Part shown: positions 20,768-28,985 of the stretch, in pieces
Layout of the letters: every line of letters starts with the position of its first letter
Position numbering within the stretch: the stretch's first letter is position 1
Assembly: GCA_018398765.1 (NCBI GenBank)
Contig: JAHBMJ010001027.1
Coordinates: forward strand, 1 to 36,848
DNA from: Chromera velia
Lineage: Eukaryota; Sar; Chromeraceae
Direction: 5' to 3'
DNA: 36,848 nucleotides
Made by a program: the position numbers and the translations under genes
Notes under the pieces: model-generated
Told to the model about the DNA's origin: nothing
Databases searched by the model: none
The model's input: the letters and a program-made list of their open reading frames with translations, nothing else

Positions 20768-22682
20768 TCTGGCATAGAGAGAAATAGGCACACATGGATA
20801 GATGGATGGAGAGGGAAAGAGACAGAGAAAAACAAAAAAAGGAGAGAGAGAGAGAGACAGACAGAGAGAGAGATTCTCCGTACGAGATACACAAGTGCAA
20901 AGAGACACACCTCAGGATAAGAAACACAAGGACTCACTGACTGACTGACAGGCGAGAAGTGCATGTCCAGGTACACTTGCACCATCGCCGTCCTTTCGTA
21001 CATCGCCACCTTCTCCCCCTCCTCTTTCCACTGGAGCGTCTCGGTCCCTGCCTCCCCTGCTCCGCTCATCGTCACGTCTTCTTCCCCTCCCGTCTTCACA
21101 CCGTTTGTGTATGCTCCTTCTGCCTTTACGAAAGTCTCCACTCTGACGACTGCGACCGACGTCTTCCGAGCCGTGTCCCGCACAACGACCTCCAGGTCCC
21201 ACCCGGACTCCTCGCACCGTCCCATCGGAGAGAGACGGGACTCCAGGGCGGCGCCAACAGTGGGCCCACCCGCCCCGACGCCCCCGACCCACTTGGAGGC
21301 GGGTGCGATTCGATCGTTCCACGCCCCTGCAGAGGAGAGGGGGAGCAAAGGGGGGGTGAGAAAGAATCGAAGAGAGGACACCTCCAGCAGGAGAGAGACG
21401 GCAGTCCCTTTGAGAGGAAAAATCGGAGAAGTTAAAAGGGGACACAGCAAATGGAAATGCAGTGGCAAGTAATCCCTGAGACCGTAGCGCAAACAAACAC
21501 GAAACAATCTCTAAAGCAAACCAGGGCAAACTTCCACACACACACGCACAAAAACGCAAACCCTTTCCATCCAACCCTACCTGTGTATCCAATGAAGAGT
21601 GTGCCCCCCTGTCTGACGAGTGAGCGTGCCACCTCTACAAGCGCCTTGGGGTCTCTGCTCTTCTCCATGCCGCAGAAGAGAGTCACAACGTCGTAGCCGT
21701 CTCCGCCAGAAGCGGTGCGGAGCTTTTCAATCACCCCTGCCGTCTCCTCTTCTGCCACACGAATTTCAACAAACGAGACCCTGCAGAGTCAAGTGGAGAG
21801 AAGGGAAGAAAATAGACGGAACTTGCTGAGTGACTGAGTCCCGGCGCAAAACGAAAAAAACGAACTTTTCCTTCAGGAAAAGGACAGAGACAGGGGAAAA
21901 AACGCTGAGAAACGAGCGGTCGAACAAGGGAGACGACACAATCGCGTCTTTCGATACACTTGCAGCTTTGTCATCACTGTCTGCCTTCTTCTTGTCTTGG
22001 CGTACCTGTCTCTGGACGGTTTCTTCCACGTGACCTCCCTCTTCTCAAAGATCTCCCCCTCGATTTGAAGGGAGACGGAGACGATCCCCCCTCTCAGGAG
22101 CGTCTGGAAAGCTGCCGTCTCCGGTCTGCAAAGTGAATGCTTAAGATGAGAATGAAAAATTTGAGATGGGATGGACACTGTGAAGGAAGGAAGGCAGACA
22201 GAAAAGAGCGTTAGAGAAGAGTTCAGAAATAACTGGAGACGGGAATGCACCAAAGAGACAGACGCAAACAGAGAACATGGGCACAGGAAGGCCCATCGAT
22301 AGCGCAGTTCCCAGAAGAGCTTCGTGTGATCTTCTCATTATGTACACTACGAACCGACCCCGCCGCATCGGAAGCCACCACCTTCGAGCATCCTGCTTCT
22401 GCCAGACCGAGTGCGAGACGCCCACTGCCGCAAGAGAGGTCCAGGGCTCTCGCCCCCTCAAGCGACTTCCCTCGTGACTTCAGGTCTTCCACAGACTTCC
22501 TGCAGATATTATTTGCAGAAAAAGGGGGGGACGGCGTAAGAAAGGGCACATAGACGGGAGGAGACGGGGAAGCGGTGATGGAGACGGCTGACTGACTTGA
22601 CGAACGCCTCATAGGCTTCCGAGTCGATAAAATTGGACGCGAGCGAATCGCACGCCGTCTTCTCTGCCAAAGCAAGCTCCAT
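17091..22682 (-). CDS. Tandem double OvoA-type SAM methyltransferase (ovothiol family), 14 exons
   Basis: Exons are 22682-22597, 22499-22359, 22125-22006, 21780-21581, 21326-20938, 20683-20564, 20444-20271, 19859-19722, 19227-19090, 18750-18668, 18331-18265, 17978-17898, 17507-17463 and 17189-17091. All introns are GT-AG, all phases agree, and the product is 626 residues. The second domain (~330-626) follows the OvoA C-terminal methyltransferase, which N-methylates 5-thiohistidine to ovothiol: RYAHCMG, ENFPKACAREC (360-370), SAM loop VLELGGGVGRFAFE, SDYSEAFVKAA, FDLIFGGNLIDRLPDP, SSPYTWLSDMTPREKWIGG and FVIRESERTFQ...TVW (603-622). The first domain (1-~250) has ALDLSCGSGRLALGLAEAG (47-65), KWVGG and VVVRDTARK (229-237). 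The sulfoxide-synthase domain of OvoA is absent. The ends of exons 5, 6 and 13 are the weakest joins. Confidence 0.8.
17352..17403. repeat. (TG)n(AG)n microsatellite in the last methyltransferase intron
   Basis: Compound dinucleotide run in intron 13. On the gene strand it reads (CT)n(CA)n and adds to the pyrimidine-rich intron. Confidence 0.95.
18500..18567. repeat. (GA)n(GACA)n microsatellite in methyltransferase intron 10
   Basis: About 30 bp of GA passes directly into GACA units, all inside the predicted intron between 18668 and 18331. Confidence 0.95.
20152..20217. repeat. (CA)n run and poly-G flanking three undetermined bases
   Basis: CA repeats run into about 14 Gs, NNN at 20200-20202 and more Gs. 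All of it lies in intron 7, so the gap does not interrupt coding sequence. The poly-G is probably a sequencing or assembly artefact. Confidence 0.9.
20713..20872. repeat. (AC)n(AG)n and (GA)n microsatellites in methyltransferase intron 5
   Basis: Two dinucleotide clusters lie in the intron that separates the exons of the two methyltransferase domains (20937-20684). A GACATGCACTTCTC sequence occurs at both edges of this intron, a short direct repeat that leaves the exact splice sites uncertain. Confidence 0.9.
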
Positions 22683-23431
22683 GACGCCGTAGAATTACGT
22701 GGTTCTCTCAGAAGGCTCGGTTTCCGTGAGAGGATCAGTGGAGATTTCAACTCGTCTCTCGCCGCAAACTCTCGGTCGTTTCGACGTGCACCGCGCGTGC
22801 TGCCCCGCGGACCCTGGCATCGCGTTCTGGGAAACGGTTGCATGCGCATGCAGGGGCCCGCGTACCACGCGTGCCGGGGTCTATAGCTCACATGCAGTCT
22901 CGCGGGTCATCGCGGGTCCCTCTGCATGCATGCATGACATGCGCGATCACAATTAAGTGTTGCTTCAACTCAGTTAATTCAATTCAAAGGGCCGGGCTGT
23001 ATCTTTTTTGAAAACCCGCATTTTGTCGCGACGGTCTATTGGGAACAGCTTCCAAAATCCTTCTTCGACCTCCCCTGGAAGTTGAAACGCAGAGATACAT
23101 ATATCTGACTGTCAGATCTGTTGCGATTCTGGCAGTGCTCCATCTCCACTCATAAAATAACCTCCACCGTGAATGTAGCACCAGAGCGTCTCGCACAAAT
23201 TTCGTTCTGATCTGCTGTGGTGAATCCTCTTGCCACTTTTTGACCTCTGTTCCTTCACACCGGGTCGGAAGTCACACGGCCGTGAGGGGAAGAGGGGGCA
23301 CGGTGTGTGAGGGGGCCTTTCAAGGAAGTGGGAAGGAGGAAGGAGGGAAAATCAGATTTGGGAGGCGTTTTATTAATTGATGGGCAGGAAGTAAAAGAAG
23401 GAGACGGCGGAATTTGAGTGAGTGAGTCAGA
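22683..23431. promoter_or_regulatory. Shared divergent promoter region with TGCATG palindromes
   Basis: 749 bp separate the start of the minus-strand methyltransferase gene (22682) from the start of the plus-strand membrane-protein gene (23432). The middle (22830-22945) carries several GCATGC/TGCATGCA palindromes. Some ApiAP2 transcription factors of apicomplexan relatives bind TGCATGCA, so these may be regulatory sites; that is inference. The stretch just before 23432 reads GAGTGAGTGAGTCAG. No TATA box was identified. Confidence 0.4.
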
Positions 23432-24367
23432 ATGGCAGACGCTCAAGCTGGTGCAGGAGAGCAGCAGGATTATCTGCTCCCAAAGAAGAGAACGACAACA
23501 GGAAAGACGTTCACTCACACTGCGTGGAGGGTAGCGTCTTTGACGTTCTTTCCCTTTCTCGTCTTTTCAATTGTTCTCATTCTCTGGGTGTTTGCCTATC
23601 ATGAGGCGCCCTTCATTGTGTACATGTCCATCGTTGCCCTCGGCATTTTGGCGCTGGTGTTCCTTGTCAGTGGATTCATGCACCAGATGCAGGGGGGGGG
23701 CAGGAGGCCAGCAGCAGGCCGTGTCCACTTCTACATGGCCCTGTTCATTTTCCTTGCCTGTGTGGTTGGGTACATAGTGGGAGAGCACATCTACACAGAG
23801 TACATGGAAGTGTACCACGGGTATGTAGAGAACCAGGTATACAACAACGTCGTGGCAACAGACGCAGCCCAGTACTTCTCTGACGCAGGGAAGATCCACT
23901 TCAACGAAGCCGCGAGGGTAGATACAGACAAGTCTGTCGGGTTCAAACAGGGGGGCACGATGTATTGTGTGGCCCCCGTAGTCCAGACAGGAAGTACAGA
24001 GACGAACAAAGTGGAGTTTTGGGCTGTGGGTTTGAATTGCTGTGACAAGAAGGGTGTTTTCGATTGTGACGACTCCCACAATGCAAAGGCAAAGGGTGCG
24101 GTGGTTGTGATGGGGGATGAGTTTCTTGAGAAGGCAGTAAAGAAGGCCGAGGTTGCCTTCTCCCTCGTCTCTTCGTCTGAGCCTGTGTACGTTAGGTGGG
24201 TCAATTCACCTGACGATGTGGTGAACGCTCAGTACAACCAGGCGGTTGGGCATATGCTCATTGCCATGGCGGGGTATCTGATCATGTCGTTGCTCTTGGC
24301 GATTGTGGGCAACATCATCATCATGAATCAGAGCAAGTCGCAGGGGGGGGGGGCTGAAGAGCCGTAG
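23432..24367 (+). CDS. Intronless four-helix membrane protein, conserved-alveolate type
   Basis: 311 residues from ATGGCAGACGC with a purine at -3. Hydrophobic helices lie at about 34-56, 59-83, 97-120 and 273-298. The 150-residue loop between helices 3 and 4 holds the signature YCVAPVV (178-184), VEFWAVGLNCCD (194-205) and FDCDD (210-214). Its four cysteines may form disulfides on the lumenal or outer side. From memory, proteins with this FWAxGxNCC loop occur widely in alveolates without an assigned function; I could not check this. The tail is short and hydrophilic. It is divergent from the methyltransferase gene and may share its promoter. The G-rich runs in the coding sequence (23692, 24342) are risk points for sequence error, but the frame is intact. 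Confidence 0.85.
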   Translation: MADAQAGAGEQQDYLLPKKRTTTGKTFTHTAWRVASLTFFPFLVFSIVLILWVFAYHEAPFIVYMSIVALGILALVFLVSGFMHQMQGGGRRPAAGRVHFYMALFIFLACVVGYIVGEHIYTEYMEVYHGYVENQVYNNVVATDAAQYFSDAGKIHFNEAARVDTDKSVGFKQGGTMYCVAPVVQTGSTETNKVEFWAVGLNCCDKKGVFDCDDSHNAKAKGAVVVMGDEFLEKAVKKAEVAFSLVSSSEPVYVRWVNSPDDVVNAQYNQAVGHMLIAMAGYLIMSLLLAIVGNIIIMNQSKSQGGGAEEP

Positions 24368-25436
24368 GGGGGGTTGGGAGTCTGATGGGCTCTCTGTGTG
24401 GGTCAGATGGAGTACGGGTTTGGGTGGGGGGGGGGAATGAGTGTGGAGGCAAGGCAGACTAAGTGAAGGAAGGTTGAAGGAGGGGGGAGAGATTGAAAAA
24501 GGACGGGAAAATGAACGACTCTCTTGTCTTTCCTTTCCAAACCAAGAGACGGCCCGAAGGGGTCGAGACGCTAGTTACGTTGAGATGAGGAAGGAACAGA
24601 AAAGAGGACAAAAAACCAGATAGAGTTTGCAGAGGATGGAAGGGGCGGGAAAGGGAAGGGGTATCCCCTGCATCTCTCCTCCCATTTGTGTTGACATCGG
24701 TCCTCCTTCATGTCTGCCTGTCCTCCCTCACTCAATTGTTTGCATGGACGCTTGTTCGTTTCTTGCCTTGTCCTTGTGATCACCTCATGTCACGCTGTAT
24801 TTTGTTTTGCCGCCTCTCCCCCTCTTATCTCGTCTTCATTCAATCACCGATTGAACTGGCATTCGTCTTGGGGTAGGAGCTTGATAAGTGGAGCGCTTTC
24901 AACATTCGTGCATCATTCTTTCCTTTCGGCCACCTCCGGCAACAATCTGCGAAGCAGGTTGAAGAGTCAAGCAAACGAAAAAGAGACAGAGTGCGGCAGG
25001 CACACAAAAAGAGAGAGAGAAAGGAGTCTCAGAGCAAAGAGAGGATGAGGGGATCGAAAGAATGGTAATGATAAGTGAAGCTAGAAGTGAAGTTTCCTCT
25101 TTTCCTAGCTCCCTCCCAGATTCCGAGTGTCTCATATAAATTCAAACCCTTTTACAAATCTGTTTTACCCTAAAAGTTAATGATGCATGCATGTTACTTA
25201 TGATTTAGCTTATAATTAGATTGACCACTAGATGGATAACAGTGATTGTTGACTTTATAAAGAAGAAATGATAGCCTAAGAGTGATACTAACAGAGTATA
25301 AAATTTATAATCAATTTTCATATCATAGCAACAACTATGTGATAAGTGATAAGTTTGTTTACAATGAAGTTACTATCTCTCCATGTCTTCCCTCGACTTT
25401 GCCTTTACCGTTGGAAGCGGCTGATTGTCACTCCGT
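24368..25436. other. 3' flank of the membrane-protein gene, no further gene seen
   Basis: Begins G-rich (probable 3' UTR to about 24500), becomes mixed, and is AT-rich from 25130 to 25370. No protein domain was recognised on either strand. Confidence 0.5.
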
Positions 25437-25740
25437 CTACCCGAGTGCTACCGCTGTCGCTGCCCCTCCCTCAACACTCACTCTTTGCACCTCACCCCTG
25501 GTACCCCGCAGGCACCCGTTGGTTGCTCTGTGATGTACTGCTTGCAGTCGTGCTTTTATGTATGCGCACATCTGTCCGTATGTCCTATACCACTTCAGGC
25601 TTACAAGATGCGCTACCTTCTTTAGGAATATCTCGGTATCCTTTTCGAGGGCCCCAATGCCGCCCCATCTACACTGCTGACAAGGGGTATGAAATCGTAC
25701 TCTTTGTCCCTGCACGGCTCGGCGTACTGCTCTTTTTTCC
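25437..25740 (-). pseudogene. Remnant of a retroelement reverse transcriptase C-terminus
   Basis: On the minus strand one frame reads EYDFIPLVSSVDGAALGP. A second, overlapping frame continues IFLKKVAHLVSLKW, then YGQMCAYIKARLQ and CLRGTR. Together they match the end of reverse transcriptases from non-LTR-type elements of protists and algae (PLVxSVDG...KWxxxYxxVxxxxxARL...RATxxCLRGSR). The match needs one frame change near 25650, and no polymerase core is present, so this is a dead fragment. Confidence 0.55.
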
Positions 25741-26076
25741 CCGTGGTTGACCGGGTGATAAGTGATTTAGTGGTGTCCTAGAGCACTGTCGCCGTTTTAT
25801 CTTATAAAGGTCGCCCCCGTAAACGGCAAGGGGGTGTACCTTATCGCTGAGGCTTAGACCACACCCCGTGACCCGCCTGGTGTCCCAGGCCGCTAACAAA
25901 CAACAATCTGTCTGCGCTTAAAATTGCAGCGCTTTGCATGCTGTGGTCAATGGACTGCTCAGAAGGGACTGTTCCAAAAATCGATCCAATGACACAGGAT
26001 GAAAGGACACTTTAGTTTTGTGTACGCCCTCTTTCCATTCTTTTCTCAGCAATTTTTCCTTCTCCTTAAGCTTCCC

Positions 26077-26990
26077 TCAGCTGTCTACTTGCTTCCATCG
26101 CCTCCAGGATATAATTTTGTATTCTTCTTTTCTTCTTTCCATTCCTCCCTTTCTTTTAGTGATCACTCCATGCCTGTGTGCCAACATTGTTTTATCTAAC
26201 AAGCTTCCTGGTGCGTACCTTCCTGGGCTTTCCTTGAACACTCTTCTTCTGAACGCCGCCCTCCCCAAAAACTCATCCACCGTACTATACCCTTCGTTCA
26301 TCAAGAATTTGAACAAAGCCTCAGTCTGCAGTCTTCCTCTTTGTCTTTCTCTTTTCTCTCTGCAAACTTCTCTTGCCCTCTTTTCTCTTTTTTCGTCCCA
26401 GTCTGCTCCTAATACTCTATACATATCCGCTCTCTCTCTATCATAAATCGGACACTCCGTCAGCATATGGATCTTGTCCCCCAATACCTCTGTTTCTATC
26501 TATTTTTTACAAAAAGGGCAAAGTCTCTCCTCCAACGGCACTCTTTGCCCTCCTCTTTTTGGCACTTTTTCCTTTGTTCCCGCTAACGTCCTGTCTCCCA
26601 CTCTACACGCTGCTCTCCTTTGGTGCTCTCCTCTTGGTGCTACCCTTTTATAACAGAAGGGCACCCGTCTTAGTTTTTCTTTCTTTATTTTCATTCCTTC
26701 TCTTCGTCTCTCTTCAAGTTCTGATGCTTTCTCAAACAAAATGAGCTGCAGTCTGTTTCTGATGACAACTTTCCGTTTGCTTTTTTTCTGTGTATATGTG
26801 TGATATGGACGTTTCAGTTTTTTTCTTTCTCTCTTCTATCTCTCTCTTTCACTTCCCTTTCAATTCTCCGCATGAAGATTTCTTTCTTCCTCTCCTTTAT
26901 CTCTTTATCTGTCTTGCTTACAATCCATTTCTCCATCCTCTCTACTCTTTCATTCACTGCATGATACAGGATACAATTGAATTATAACTT
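26077..26990 (-). pseudogene. Remnant of a non-LTR (LINE-like) retrotransposon ORF2 C-terminus
   Basis: The minus strand from about 26780 to 26077 is a single frame broken only by TAG at about 26505. It carries LCPFCKK then HMLTECPIYDRERADMY, the CxxC...HxxxxC knuckle found after the reverse transcriptase in LINE-like elements, followed by a Lys/Arg-rich tail with YSTVDEFLGRAAFRRR. Further upstream (26990-26815) another frame is highly charged (ERVEKWIV-type, Lys/Glu-rich) and ends in a stop. At least one stop and one shift make it inactive. No reverse-transcriptase core is seen. Confidence 0.55.
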
Positions 26991-27024
26991 AAATGAATAA
27001 TTCAAAACTGTAAAACATACTCAG

Positions 27025-27309
27025 GTGGTTGAAGACGAAGTGCACGTTCTGACTGAGTGTCCCTTGCATGATGCCGAGAGGGCTGTTTGCTTGCAGGCTC
27101 TTTCAGACACATAGAATGAAGGGAGGGGGGAAAGAGCAGCAGGAAAGCCAAAATGGGGAGAGGGGACAAACAGGAAGACAGAAAGGCTTGCCTTGTTTTC
27201 TTTTTTTTCAAGTGAGACAGATGGAAGCGTCGACAAGTTTTTGAAAGATGTTGTCACAAAACGAGCTGCCGTAAAGGAGTGCCGCAAGAGAAATGCATGC
27301 AGCCTGTAA
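27025..27309 (+). pseudogene. Second LINE-like C-terminal remnant, opposite strand
   Basis: The plus strand encodes EDEVHVLTECPLHDAERAV, closely similar in pattern to HMLTECPIYDRERADM of the minus-strand remnant at 26077-26990, then stops at about 27105. About 120 bp later SVDKFLKDVVTKRAAV (27230-27280) parallels TVDEFLGRAAFRRRV of the other copy. Two related fragments therefore face each other across about 40 bp. Confidence 0.5.
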
Positions 27310-28721
27310 GATGTATCAAACATCCAGCTAGACTAAGCCCACCAAATCCTTTGGTCAAATAAAAAGGAAAGAAACAAAAGACAGGCAGAGTATTCAGCAA
27401 CATGGCAGCAAATGAAGCAAGCAAAGGAAGAGGGAGAAACCAAAGGGTTGAGTGACTAGGAAGTAATGAGATTGCCAGTGTGGCCTCTCATCGATCGACC
27501 GTTTGTTTTGAGATACCTCCGTTTGAAGCCTGTTTGAGCTCTGCCGGGTCGATCGGCGGGCCACAGCATCGTCAGTAAGAGTTGATTGATTGCAGTCTTT
27601 CGCATGCGATTCAAGCAGCGATTGATAGTAATTGATTGATTATCACGTAAACAGTTTGCGGCACAGGTCTTTTTGGCCTGTGCGGGCCAGCCAGGAAGGT
27701 CCGACGCATGTGTGCGCTTTTCCTGGACGCCGCACGTCGAGCGCTCGGCATTGGGGCAGGAGGCCAATCCTCCAGACATTAATCTTATCCTATCCTATAT
27801 ACAAAAAAAAGCGGTAATTCTGCTGACTTAGTACTGAGCATATATTTTTTTCCTCTACTCCAGCTAGCACTCCAGTAAAATGCATAGTTTAAAAAATGAG
27901 TGAAATGTGATATTTAAATATTTCCAAAATATTTAGGGCCAAAAAAAATATAAGCACATATCTATAAACATGTTACCCTAAACAGCACAGTGTCAGACAC
28001 ATAAGAAATTGTTGTATGCTAAGAAGAATGGCTACTTTACATCGAATTCACATGCCTAGTCACATGCACGACAATCTGAATGACAACAGAAAACGCAGAC
28101 ATTGCCAGATAAAAGTTAAGGACAAGAGAAGACTACCAAACAAAGCACTACGGCAAATGCAACCAGCATGCGATAAAGTGAAACACAGCCCTCATTTTAC
28201 AAAATTGCACAAAAACCCCATTCTTTCTGAGTCTCTCACCGCTCTGGCCAAGTCCTGCCGCTAGTCCTGCCGAGAGGTCTCGTCGACATCATTGACAGAC
28301 GTCTGCATGAACCCTCCTGGGATCGAAAACAAATGAAGGCCGCTCAAGAACTAGAGGGCAAAATGCATAATATTCTCAGGGTTTGCAGGAGAAGATGAAG
28401 CCAGCTGGTGGTAGTAGGGGGGGAGATAGATGGAAAGTGGAGAGAACTTCTGCCTTCGAACCTTTCTCCTCTTGTGTGTCAGAGGGTCTATGGCTGAAGG
28501 GCTGCATGATCGAAAAGTAGGCAATCAGAGGTGAGGGGCGGCACCTTTGGCTTTTTTTCTTTCTGGTGTCTTTCTCTTCTCTTGTCCTGTCTTTCTTTCT
28601 TTTTCTTTGGCTGCATGCGCAGTCTTCTCCCACACTTGAAATGGAGGGCCTCTCGATCGGCAGACGGGCTTACGTGACTCTCTCTCTCTCTCTCTCTCTC
28701 TGTACGTGCGTGCGTGCGTGC

Positions 28722-28761
<40 letters not shown>

Positions 28762-28985
28762 GTGTGTGTGCGCGCGCGCGTGCATATGAGAGGGGGGGGG
28801 GGCAGAGAGAGAAAAACGAAGTGACGCAGCAGCGAGAAAGATGAACACAAATTGAAAACAGCAACAAAGAGATCGATGCCACTTTTGTTCAGCGTATGCA
28901 CATTCACTCGACACCCAGAGATGCTTATTCTCTGACGGCGGTGTTGAGCGAGCGTGGTTGCATGGACGGGAGTGTGCTTCATTAC
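27310..28985. other. Intergenic stretch with a hairpin and a compound microsatellite
   Basis: At 27661-27683 GCACAGG and CCTGTGC form a seven-base-pair stem around a nine-base loop. AT-rich DNA follows (27780-28010). A basic 82-codon plus-strand frame at 28016-28264 resembles nothing I know. (CT)n, (TGCG)n, (TG)n and poly-G run from 28676 to 28801. The last part is the 3' flank of the ankyrin gene. Confidence 0.5.

Noticed and set aside
20545-20927. Several Ser/Leu and Cys/Val-rich frames
   Set aside because: They read through dinucleotide repeats in intron 5; only 20683-20564 fits the methyltransferase in phase.
28488-28982. Minus-strand His/Thr-rich frames and a plus-strand Cys/Val-rich frame
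   Set aside because: Products of the (TG)n and (TGCG)n microsatellites.
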